A program made the translations under genes and the position numbers. The notes beneath the pieces were generated by a model. It ran no database searches and was not told where the DNA came from. It saw only the letters and a program-made list of their open reading frames with translations. A stretch of 64,000 nucleotides of DNA, from assembly GCA_020809705.1 (NCBI GenBank), contig CP085830.1:4898001-4962000 (forward strand). The letters are read 5' to 3'. Source of the stretch: Calonectria ilicicola (Eukaryota > Ascomycota > Sordariomycetes > Hypocreales > Nectriaceae). Shown piece by piece: positions 1-8,491 of this stretch (positions are counted from its first letter, which is position 1; each line of letters starts with the position of its first letter).

Positions 1-300
1 TAATAGTGTTAGTGGTTGTAATTGTAATTTAGTTTGTTAAGTTTATAGTGATAGACCTATTAATTTGTAGCTCTGAGCTTTAAATTATTTTTATAGGGTT
101 TATAATATTATAAATAGAAATATAAGATATTGAAATGTATGAAAAAGCTTAATAAAAGATATTATAATTAAATTTAAATATTAAATAATTTATTTTTTTA
201 ATTTTTAAAAGTTATCTTTATTTACTTATTTTTATTATTTTTTATAATCTTATTTATTTATCTTTATTATATTTATTTTTAGTTACTATTTAAGTAATAC

Positions 301-655
301 TATAATAGTTTAGTTAATTTCTTAACTAAGTGAACTAATTAAAGTGAAGGTTTTATTATTAATAGAATAATTAGGTATATTATAATAATAAAGTAATAAA
401 AATATTATATTAAGTAATAATTAATTATAATTAAAATAATTAAATTATATTAAAAGTTAATTAAAATTAATTAAAAGAATAAATTTCATCTTTTTATATA
501 TTAATTATTATAAAAGTATTTATATTATTAATTTTATTTAATATATTAGTAATTATTAAAGTAAATATAAAATAATTATTAACATTTTTAAATAAGTATA
601 TATAAGTACTTTTTTATTAATTAAAAATAAAAAATATAAAAATAATATATTATAA
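301..655 (-). repeat. Probable LTR of the truncated Gypsy copy
   Basis: The start TATAATAGTTTAG aligns base for base with CGTAACAATCTAG at 40143, differing by transitions, so the ancestral end was probably TGTAACA. The right end is followed by a pyrimidine tract (tctcttcttttt), which is where the polypurine tract of a minus-sense element should lie. The right boundary is uncertain by several bases because this copy carries a deletion relative to 40143-40542. Confidence 0.6.
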
Positions 656-758
656 TCTCTTCTTTTTAAATAAATTAAAAAAAAATAAATTAAATAAAAT
701 TAAAAAATTATTATTTGAATATAATCTTTAAAAGCTATAAATATTATTAATTAAAATA

Positions 759-1609
759 CTATTAACCTTAATATCTTTTATATAGTTATTTTCTTTCTCT
801 TAGAAAAGAAAGATATTAACAAGACTATAAGACCTAAAAGTATACCTTATAATAAACTTTTAGATTTATTAATATAATTACTTTTATATTATTTTAAAGT
901 TTAAAGATAATATAAAATAAAAAAACTTTAATAATTAGAAACCTTATATAATAAAAAAAGAATTTTTAATTAGGAATATAATAATATATACTTAAATAAA
1001 TCTTTTTTAAATATATATTAAAAAGAAATCTTTAAATATATACTTTTAAATATATATATATACAATTAAGATATTTATAATTAAATAATATATTATTTAT
1101 ATTAATAATAATTCTTTAAAAATTAAATTTATAATTTAATATATTTATTAAAAGATTTAAATTAATAATATTAATTTAAATATAAATAAATAAAAATATT
1201 TATTAAAATTTAAAAAAAATTTAAAAAGATCTAATAATAAAATAATATAAAAAATAGAATTAAAATTAAATTAATTCTTTAGAAATATAATTTTCTTTTT
1301 AAAAATATATTTAAAAATAATAAAATCTTTATTTAAAAATAATAATAAATAATAAAATTAATATTAAAGTGTTTTAAAATATTTAAATATAAAAGATCTT
1401 TCTTAAATAATAAATAAAAATAATCTTTAAAGAAATTAAATAAAAGGATTATAAAAATATAATTATAAAAAGAAAAGAAAGAAAAAGGGTAGAAAAGGCT
1501 ACTTTTAAATGGATATTATATTAGAATAGAAAATATAAATAATGGTTTAATTAAATAACAGGATACAATTAGTGTGATAGGATACAAGTAGTGACTATTA
1601 AACTTAATA
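759..1609. mobile_element. Putative 0.8-kb insertion flanked by 15-bp direct repeats
   Basis: CTATTAACCTTAATA at 759-773 recurs with one change as CTATTAAACTTAATA at 1595-1609. The related copy near 51,250 runs straight through this point without the intervening 0.8 kb. This suggests an insertion into the Gypsy copy, or a local duplication. I see no clear terminal inverted repeats or coding sequence, so the class is unknown. Confidence 0.4.
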
Positions 1610-1914
1610 ATTTACTTAATATTATATCTTTAAAAATACTTTTAATATCTTTAAATAATATATAAAATGTTTATTAAATTCTTAGATTATTTCTTTATAA
1701 TCCTCTTATTTAATTTTAAATTTCTTTAAATTATTTAATTTAATTATTATTTTTATTTAAATAATATTCTTTAAAAATATTTAATAAATATTAAAAGTAA
1801 AACTAAAATTAATTTTTATTAAAGTTATTGAGTTTTTTTTATTAATATAAGTACACTATAAGGTTAAAGTACCCTAATAACCTTAAATAATAACTAAACA
1901 ATTAAAGAGATTTT

Positions 1915-2860
1915 ATATACAATAGTATAAAGTTCAACCCACTCAACCAGAACACCAAAAGGTTCTAATATAATAGAAGCTTGTGTATTATATAATCTTA
2001 GGAAAAAGAGTTATTAGCCTTACTTTACTATAGCTCTTATAAAGCTTCATGAAAGGGCTAATATTATATAGCTGGATAAGATATATAATAATAAAGGTTT
2101 TTATAAAGCTAATAATAAAGTATTACTTTTCTATAATTAAGTAAAAAGATTATCTAAAGCTTAGAATAGGCCTACAAAACTATAATTAAATCTTTAATTC
2201 TTAGACAAGATAGAAGTCTAAATACCCTTATATCTAAATAGCTTAAAAATTTAGAAATATAATTAAAGAGTTATCTTCTGAATCTATAGATAAAAGCAAT
2301 AGGCTTTTCCAAATTAAGATTTTAATCCTTATCCTTAATATAACTGTTACTTTTTTAAAGCGAAGTATCTACATCTCCAACACAAACAGCGAATCTAGAC
2401 GCTTGATGTTATTATTGCGAAGATCGAGACTGCCCTGTTAACGCACAATATCACCCTTCTGTGATAAAGTCGCTTGTAACTCTCGCAAGCTCTTTAGGTA
2501 TGTGCTCTAATATAGCTGTAGCTAGGCTACTAACTAAGGAAGCAGGATATGGTTTAAAAAGCTAGCTTCCTTTTTTAGAAGCTTATATATAAAGGGGTTC
2601 TTTATAATTGTTATTTAATTAGGCTTTAATATATTTAAATATTATATTAAAAAAGCTAATAAAAAAGAGAATAATAAAAGATAGTAGTCTATTTATATAT
2701 ATCTAGATAATAGAGAGATTTAGGAGCTTGTAAGAGCTATAGAGGCTAAGAAAGGCTAAGAGGCTAAGGAGGCTAGGGAGGCTAGGGAGGCTAGGCGGGC
2801 TAGCTAGGCTAGCTGGGCTTAAGAGAGTGGGTGTTTTATCTCTTTGAATCTAGGAGGGTT
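1915..2860 (+). pseudogene. Degraded transposon remnant, family shared with 22290-22376 and 39126-39720
   Basis: The stretch is less AT-rich than its surroundings, especially 2350-2580 and 2741-2860. The plus strand reads as a decayed protein with TAA/TAG where Gln is likely; one piece near 2395-2460 reads QTLDVIIAKIETALL, and the end (2741-2820) reads as Glu-Ala-Lys/Arg repeats. The same sequence recurs at 39126-39720, where the matching piece reads TLKAITKIKTALS. A charged Ala/Glu/Arg tail is common in pogo/Fot1-type DDE transposases, but I see no catalytic residues, so the superfamily is a guess. Confidence 0.45.
2741..2820 (+). repeat. GAGGCTA(A/G)G minisatellite
   Basis: Several near-tandem copies of GAGGCTAGG/GAGGCTAAG are visible, forming a G-rich island in very AT-rich DNA. 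In the plus frame it would code for a Glu-Ala-Arg/Lys repeat, probably the charged tail of the transposon protein described for 1915-2860. Confidence 0.7.
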
Positions 2861-3179
2861 TATTAAAGTTATTTTAATATTATAATTATAAAATACATTA
2901 TATATTAATTATATAATAAATAATTATTTTATTTTATTTATTTATTTGTAATTTATATAATATTATAAATATTATTTAATTTTAATATTATATTTATTTA
3001 TTTATTTAAAAGTAAAATATTATATTTAATTTATAATTTAATTATATTAATAATATTAAATTTTATTAAAATTTTAAAATAAAAGATTATTTTTTATTAA
3101 AAATAATTTTTATTAATAATTTATATATAATAATTGTATATTTAAAAAATAAATAAATAAATTATTATTTTTTAATTAT

Positions 3180-3310
3180 TTTATTATAAAAAATATAATA
3201 TATTATTTTAATAAAATAATTTATAATAATAAGAGTATTATTATAATATACTTCTATTATAAGGTTTATTAAAAAAAAAAATTAATAATAAAGTTTATTA
3301 TAATTAAGTT
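3180..3310 (-). pseudogene. Integrase-core remnant of the truncated Gypsy copy
   Basis: This stretch aligns with 59530-59660, where the minus strand reads an integrase-like DFI...L...DSILIIINRFTK pattern (Gypsy integrases have DFI..LP...DSILVVVDR.TK). Both copies are riddled with stops and transitions. The left copy ends before the reverse transcriptase would be reached. Confidence 0.55.
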
Positions 3311-3576
3311 TTAAGATTTTAATATTATTAAAGCTAGCTATAATAATATATAAAGTTTATATTTTAGTTTTCTTAAATATTAATATAAGCTATATATTAT
3401 AATCTTAGTAATCACACATTTTAAAGATTATAAAATACAGTATATACTTATAATATAAACTTATATAAATAAGCTTATTAACAGATAAATGTTAAGCTGT
3501 ATTTTAATATATAAGTCTTTATATTATTATAAAATTACTATAAAGTTCTACTTAGTATTTTAAATAATATTTTAAT

Positions 3577-3684
3577 AAAATTATTATAAAATTATTATAA
3601 AATTATTATAAAATTATTATAAAATTATTATAAAATTATTATAAAATTATTATAAAATTATTATAAAATTATTATAAAATTATT
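3577..3684. repeat. 11-bp tandem array (AAAATTATTAT), about 10 copies
   Basis: The unit aaaattattat repeats without change for about 108 bp. It lies in a stretch (about 3400-3990) that has no counterpart in the related copy at 59.7 kb, so it belongs to an extra insertion or local expansion. Confidence 0.9.
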
Positions 3685-3772
3685 AAAGTATTTTTTAATA
3701 ATAAATATTATTAAAATAAAATAAAATATTAAAGTATTTTTTAATAATAAATATTATTAAAATAAAATAAAA
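3681..3772. repeat. Perfect 46-bp tandem duplication
   Basis: Bases 3681-3726 are repeated exactly at 3727-3772 (unit begins tattaaagtatttttt), directly after the 11-bp array. Exact identity in otherwise mutated DNA points to slippage after RIP. Confidence 0.9.
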
Positions 3773-4899
3773 ATATTTTTAAAAAATTATAAATATAAAT
3801 AATAATAATATAAAGAAAAGTAAAAAAAAAGATTAAATAATTTTATAAATATTAGATTATTTTAATAAATTATTATTTTATATATTATTTTACTTATATT
3901 AGTTAAATATATATAAAGTCTATTTATTTATTTCTTTATTTATCTTATACTTTAAGTATTATAAAGGTTAATTGTAATACTATTTTTTTAATATACTTAC
4001 TTAACTTTCTTTTTTATTTTATTAAAAAAAAGATTTATTTAATTTATTTAAGAATTTTATTAAATCTTTTATATTTATATAAAGAATATTTATAAATTTC
4101 TTTTATTAATTTTATTTAATATTTCTTAAATATTTATAAATAATCTATTTTTTCTTTTTTAAAAATAAAAGATTATATTCTTTAATCCTTTTTAATAAAA
4201 TAAGATTATAAATAGTTAATAAAGGTAAATAGCTTTATTTAAATAAAATTATATATAAATTTAGTAATATTATTAAATATAACTACTATTATTACTATTA
4301 GTAGTTATAGAAGTATTATTATTATTAGTACTAGTATTAGTATTAGTACTAATACTAGTAGTAATAGTATTATTATTTTACTTACTAATTAAGCTTACTT
4401 TAAAGCTTACTCTTAAAAAAAAGAGAAAAAAAGAATATTTTATTTTAAAAATTATAATTTAAATAAATAAATTTATTCTTTATTTTATTTTTTTACTTTA
4501 TATTTATTTTCTTCTTTTTTAGTATTTAATTAATTCAAAGTATTATAACAGTAAGCTTATTTAGTAACCTAATTTTAAGTATACTCTAATAATTAATTAC
4601 TTTCTACATTTTACTATAACTTACATTTTATATTAATAAGTTTTATTCTATAAGTACTATTAGTTAAATTATTAACTTTAATCTTACATTCTTTTATAAT
4701 ATAAGCTAAATTGCTTTATTAAATAATATATACAAAAGATAAAGTATTTTAACTTTTAAAGCCTAAATATCTTTTAAAGCCTTATACTTTTTTAGAAATA
4801 AAAGTTCTAGTAGCAAGTACTAAGGCATACTACTAATATATACCTAGCTACTATTATAAGCGCAAGCTAATACTAATAAGCTGTTAAAGGAGCCTTAAA

Positions 4900-5025
4900 A
4901 GTGGACAATACTCTAAACAAAGGTGTTATCGCTTAATTGAGTTCTATTTCAACACGGTCTTAACTCAGGTGGCTTATCCTATCTTGTCAATGATTCTGTC
5001 TACTGCCCCAAATCTTCGTCCGTCT
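4900..5025. other. Boundary between repeat block and gene island; 3' flank of the reductase gene
   Basis: The sequence changes from nearly pure A/T to balanced composition here. It holds the downstream flank of the minus-strand reductase gene. I see no separate gene. Confidence 0.6.
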
Positions 5026-5832
5026 TCACCACCTGAACATGCCACCCGAAGAGTTGATACAGGCGCCGTTAATCCATCGAGATTTCGGCTCGGCCAAGAA
5101 AGCCGCGGCCCAAGCAGTGTCTTCAGCATACCCCCAGGCTTCACCGAGCGGGTTTCTGGCCTGAAAGACCGGCTTCAATGTCTCCTCAATTCCCTTCATG
5201 TTAGCCTGGGTACCCGGCGTCCAGACCACTCCCGGGGCTACTGAGTTAACAGTGCACCCATACTGGCTGGGAAGCTCGACTGCCCAGCACTTAGTCATGA
5301 CGTCAGTGGCAGCCTTGCTTGCGCTGTAGGCCGTCATATTAACTTCTGGCTCCCGCCCCACCCCTGAGATAACATTGATAATACGCGAACCTCCACCAAC
5401 GTCCTTCGGAGTGAGATGAGGAAGTGCAGCTTGCGTGGTCAGGAACATACCACGGGCGTTGGTATCCATTGACGTCTGCCACTGCTCAAGTGATGTCTGC
5501 GCTATGGGCGCCAAAATGACACGTGCCGCATTGTTGACGAGAATGTCAATCGTACCGAACTTCTCTACGGCGGAGGCGATTAAAGCCTTGGGGCCCTCAA
5601 CGGTGGACAGGTCGGCCTCTACGGCTATCCACTCGCCCGTGAGTGAGTTACCGACCTCGTCGGCCTCGCTCTTCAGAGATGTCCAGGGGTAGTTCAGGAC
5701 AACCTTGGCGCCTCGTGCAGATAGCTCACGAGCTGTGGCCGCGCCGATCCCGGCAGATGAGCCAGTGATAACCGCAACTTTGTTTAGCAGAGTCTTAGGA
5801 GAAGCATCTCCTTTCGATTCCAAGGTCGCCAT
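5026..5832 (-). CDS. Short-chain dehydrogenase/reductase (classical SDR), 268 aa
   Basis: This is an NAD(P)-dependent oxidoreductase of the classical SDR family, probably acting on a carbonyl or alcohol of a small metabolite; the substrate is not readable. Residues 23-30 are TGSSAGIG, the Rossmann nucleotide-binding glycine motif. NNAA is at 100-103. The catalytic set is N125 (MDTNARG) with S156, Y169 and K173 (YSASK), and PG follows at 200-201. The C-terminal WINGACINSSGG corresponds to the usual W.NGQ...DGG, with the Asp missing. The length is normal and the frame is uninterrupted with no intron. The ATG at 5832 is the first in frame, with purine-poor AT-rich leader sequence upstream. There is no signal peptide, so it is probably cytosolic. 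It faces away from the oxidoreductase gene at 7343 across a 1.5-kb gap. Related fungal enzymes include versicolorin-type and 3-oxoacyl reductases; I cannot choose between them. Confidence 0.93.
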   Translation of the reverse strand: MATLESKGDASPKTLLNKVAVITGSSAGIGAATARELSARGAKVVLNYPWTSLKSEADEVGNSLTGEWIAVEADLSTVEGPKALIASAVEKFGTIDILVNNAARVILAPIAQTSLEQWQTSMDTNARGMFLTTQAALPHLTPKDVGGGSRIINVISGVGREPEVNMTAYSASKAATDVMTKCWAVELPSQYGCTVNSVAPGVVWTPGTQANMKGIEETLKPVFQARNPLGEAWGYAEDTAWAAAFLAEPKSRWINGACINSSGGMFRW

Positions 5833-6462
5833 TGCAGGTGTTAAGTTAAAGCAAAAAAATATGTAGAGGTGGATACGGATAGTGATGGTGCTATTGTTGC
5901 GTTGTTGGTTTTATTCGGTGAGGTATTCGAGGCGCTAATAAATACACAAAAGTCTGTGAATATAGTCCGCCTGCAATTAGTTGGCGTTGTAGACGGGCCC
6001 AGACAAGGCTGTAGACACCGGCAATGTTGTCCAACATCTCCGCGTGTACATGGCATCACCCGATCAGTTCAAGTGTCGTTTCGCTCGGAAAATCGGGTTT
6101 CTCTAGTGGTTGAGGAATTTTGCCTAGGCATGCTATGAGTGATGGAAGGGTAAATTTGTCCGGTGGCACTCTATCCGGAGTCCGAGATTCCGTCTACGGC
6201 CATGCGAACTGCAATTCTACATATCACACTATCAGCTTGCTAGAGTATAGCGATGCTTATTTGCCTGGGCACGCTATGAGTGATGGAGGGGTAAATTGTC
6301 CGATGGGGCTCTATCTGGAGCCCGAGATTCCGTCTACAGCCTTGTGAACTACGATTCTGCTCATTATACTATTAGCTTTCTGGAGTATGGTGATGTTTGT
6401 GTAGGACCTTAATCTATTGAAGGAGCCTTTGGCCAATTGGACGACGCGTGGGAGGTGGTTAG
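5833..6462. other. Upstream region of the reductase gene
   Basis: This span holds the 5' flank of the minus-strand reductase gene and the 140-bp tandem duplication at 6118-6397. Short open frames across it simply read the duplicated sequence twice and are not supported as genes. Confidence 0.6.
6118..6397. repeat. Degenerate tandem duplication, period about 140 bp
   Basis: Copy one (about 6118-6257) and copy two (about 6259-6397) share blocks such as GCTATGAGTGATGGA, GAGATTCCGTCTAC and GAGTAT.G.GATG in the same order at 140-141 bp spacing. Most differences are transitions (for example TCCGGAG versus TCTGGAG and ACGGCCATGCG versus ACAGCCTTGTG), with a one-base indel. It lies between the divergent reductase and the oxidoreductase genes and could be a regulatory duplication or a small repeat remnant. 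Confidence 0.85.
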
Positions 6463-6843
6463 AGGCTTCGGTGCTCTATTGCTATCAACACGGCCATCGG
6501 CGAGGTTTCGAAAACCAATCGGCCCACCACGCTCTTCGGGCATGTCAAATGCGAAAGAATCATGTGCCGAGGACCACTTTTTAAGTCACGGCGGTTTTAT
6601 TCTGCCGGGGCTCCGTGATCCGGTGTTAAGAATAGAGACGAGTGGCATGAAATTGACTGGTCGGACCTCGAGTTGGACCCAAGGGTGCTGGCCAACCGCC
6701 GTTACCCTTGGATGCTGGGCTTCGATGCACAGAAGGGTGCAGAGAATAACTTTGACCAAATTCCCGAGGACATCAGGTCTGGCAAGAAGGGTATCTTGGA
6801 GGAGTTGTCGCTCCCATCAGGCGAGCAGGACGGCTTTGTTTGA
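6463..6843 (+). pseudogene. Gene remnant, possibly the C-terminal part of an FAD-dependent monooxygenase
   Basis: One frame stays protein-like for 126 codons but has an in-frame TGA at 6616-6618 and a TAG just upstream at 6460. The last 74 codons (6619-6840) read convincingly as protein, including DLELDPRVLANRRYPW and GFDAQKGAENNFDQIPEDI, and end in a normal stop. The stretch RRYPWMLGFDAQK resembles the W..G.D.E motif near the C-terminus of many UbiH-type FAD monooxygenases. In the next frame, just upstream (about 6424-6475), GAFGQLDDAWEVVRGFGALL resembles the G...A..DA..L motif of the same family, about 90 codons before, which is the expected spacing. That would need a frameshift near 6470. 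The N-terminal FAD domain is missing. The family call is inference; a hidden intron is an alternative explanation. Confidence 0.4.
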
Positions 6844-6869
6844 TTTACCGTGACCCTTAGATTGTTGTT

Positions 6870-7073
6870 TCAATCACTATCTAGACGCTGTGGTAATACA
6901 ACCAATTCTGCATATTCTGGCCGTACCTTCAACATAAGGCGCGGGGCCGGATCGGAGATTACCGGAGCGGTAGTTAAGCCTATACACGCACTGAAGCGGT
7001 CCTGTCCATCCGAGTTGAATCGTATCTCAGCCTGATTATTCCCACCCTTCCCAGGAGTACGACTAGCAGCCAT
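6870..7073 (-). CDS. Small hypothetical ORF, 67 aa
   Basis: An ATG-initiated frame on the minus strand starting MAASRTPGKGG has balanced codon use, but no recognisable domain, signal peptide or membrane segment. It lies in the promoter region of the plus-strand oxidoreductase gene and abuts the gene remnant at 6463-6843. It could be a first exon left from a larger gene, or a chance frame in GC-balanced DNA. I lean to chance. Confidence 0.2.
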   Translation of the reverse strand: MAASRTPGKGGNNQAEIRFNSDGQDRFSACIGLTTAPVISDPAPRLMLKVRPEYAELVVLPQRLDSD

Positions 7074-7342
7074 ACCTATGGGTCGATTGTAAGAATGATG
7101 AACATGTTACGGGGATTACGCTACTTAGCTAGCATCATGAAATGTCCGGCTTTGAAATCGTCGTTTAAGATGGAGTGACCTTAGAGCCCGGACTCGGAAT
7201 AAAAGTTCCGGCTACTAATCTCTATTACACCAAGACCGCCAAAAGGCTTCCATCAATTTCTATTCTTGCTTCACCTGTTTTACCGACACTTACGCCATTC
7301 TTCTGGAGTAACAACCTGATTATTGCACCCTGGTCACGAGAA

Positions 7343-8491
7343 ATGGCGCAGTCTTCTTCATCTACTCCCTGCCTGCGTTGGGGTATCATCGGCACCGGAA
7401 CAGGTGCTACATGGCTCGTGAGAGATCTTCTCCTCCCTCGGCCTAAAGCCCGCGCAGTCCACATTATTCACGCGATCGCCTCAAAAAGCAAGAAAGGACC
7501 ACAGTTCGCCAAGAAGCTCGGTGTGCCCTCGACCACGAAGATTTGCAACTCGTACGAAGAGGTGTATTCCGATCCCGATGTGGACATCATCCATATGGCG
7601 ATTCCCCACGGTTTTCACCTAGAACAGTGTCTTGCTGCCATTCGCTGTGGGAAGCACATCCTTTGCGAGAAGCCGTTTGCTATGAACGCTAAGGAGGCCC
7701 GCATCATCTTCGACGCGGCAGCGAAGGCCAACGTCTGGATCGGCGAGGGCATATGGACGCGAGCGTTGCCAGTGACAAAGAAGCTGCTAAGTGTACTCCA
7801 TGAGGAGCGCCCCATCGGCAAGGTCCTGAGAGTTGTCTCAGACTTTGGCTTTCGGGTTGACCTGCCCGCCCTGGCTCTAGACAATCGATACCGGATTCCC
7901 GCACTGGGGGCGGGTTCGCTGATGGACATTGGAGTTTATTTGATTAATTGGGCGTTGCTTGCAGTCGATGGCACCACAATGAACATGAGTCAAGAGAGCG
8001 ACGTTGGCGAGGGCGGTGTACTTCCTAAGATTGTCGCGATGCAGAGTCTAGAAACCCTAGACGACGGCTCCGAGGTCGAAGTTGCAAGCGGCATGGTCAT
8101 GCAGTTTGACAATTGTGGCCCACAAGCGGTGCTTTCTTCTACCACCGTAACTACTAGGGAGAAGGGGGTCTTCCTGCGTATTGACGGCACGGACGGACAC
8201 ATCACTGTGGAAGGCCCAGCCCCACCAATGCCCAATAATTTTACGGTCTACATCCGTGAACCGAAAGGTAGTGAGATTAACCACGAAAAGAAGGATGAGG
8301 AAGGTCAGACGTATTCATTTGAATCGCCAGGAGGAATGGGATTCTACTGGGAGGCGGATGAGGCTGCATTAGATATCGCTGCTGGCAGGACCCGGTCAAG
8401 TGTAATGCCTTGGACCCAGACAATGCGAGTTCTGAGGATCATGGACGAGATAAGGCGGCAAGGTGGGGCCAAGTTTCCTCAGGATGAATGA
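7343..8491 (+). CDS. Gfo/Idh/MocA-family oxidoreductase (dihydrodiol/D-xylose dehydrogenase-like), 382 aa
   Basis: This is probably a cytosolic NADP-dependent dehydrogenase of a sugar or trans-dihydrodiol. Residues 13-22 (WGIIGTGTGA) form the Rossmann loop. CEKPFAMN holds the family EKP motif at 109-111, with the likely catalytic K110. EGIWTR at 135-140 and GAGSLMDIGVY at 189-199 are typical of the dimeric dihydrodiol dehydrogenase/NADP-D-xylose dehydrogenase branch; Y199 is the candidate catalytic Tyr. The length fits that branch. The frame is open 168 bases further upstream, but the only initiator there would be GTG; the ATG at 7343 is the first in frame, has a good context (gagaaATGG) and places the Rossmann motif near the N-terminus as usual. 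A pyrimidine-rich stretch (7259-7305) precedes it, as in many fungal promoters. There is no intron. Downstream lies a 2.2-kb gap before the regulator gene. Confidence 0.92.
   Translation: MAQSSSSTPCLRWGIIGTGTGATWLVRDLLLPRPKARAVHIIHAIASKSKKGPQFAKKLGVPSTTKICNSYEEVYSDPDVDIIHMAIPHGFHLEQCLAAIRCGKHILCEKPFAMNAKEARIIFDAAAKANVWIGEGIWTRALPVTKKLLSVLHEERPIGKVLRVVSDFGFRVDLPALALDNRYRIPALGAGSLMDIGVYLINWALLAVDGTTMNMSQESDVGEGGVLPKIVAMQSLETLDDGSEVEVASGMVMQFDNCGPQAVLSSTTVTTREKGVFLRIDGTDGHITVEGPAPPMPNNFTVYIREPKGSEINHEKKDEEGQTYSFESPGGMGFYWEADEAALDIAAGRTRSSVMPWTQTMRVLRIMDEIRRQGGAKFPQDE

Larger units (their letters stand above)
1..4900. repeat. AT-rich, RIP-degraded repeat block left of the gene island
   Basis: The block is dominated by A and T, has stops in all frames and no credible intact gene. 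Parts match the right half of the window in the same orientation: 301-655 matches 40143-40542 (an LTR), 655-790 and 1600-1720 match about 51145-51385, 2860-3400 matches about 59200-59720, and 4000-4260 matches about 59740-59990. It is therefore mostly a second, truncated copy of the minus-sense Gypsy family seen at 40143-64000, with extra insertions. Bases 1-300 and about 4260-4900 hold AT-rich sequence I cannot assign. The shift to balanced base composition is abrupt at about 4,900-4,960. Confidence 0.8.

Noticed and set aside
3577..3684. Regular repeats suggestive of a CRISPR array
   Set aside because: These are contiguous 11-bp units without spacers, in eukaryotic repeat DNA.
6120..6347. 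Plus-strand frame repeating HAMSDG twice
   Set aside because: It merely translates the 140-bp tandem duplication and ends within it.
7175..7342. Upstream extension of the Gfo/Idh/MocA oxidoreductase gene
   Set aside because: The only initiator in this stretch is GTG; the extra residues show no family similarity and push the Rossmann motif far from the N-terminus. The first ATG in frame is 7343.
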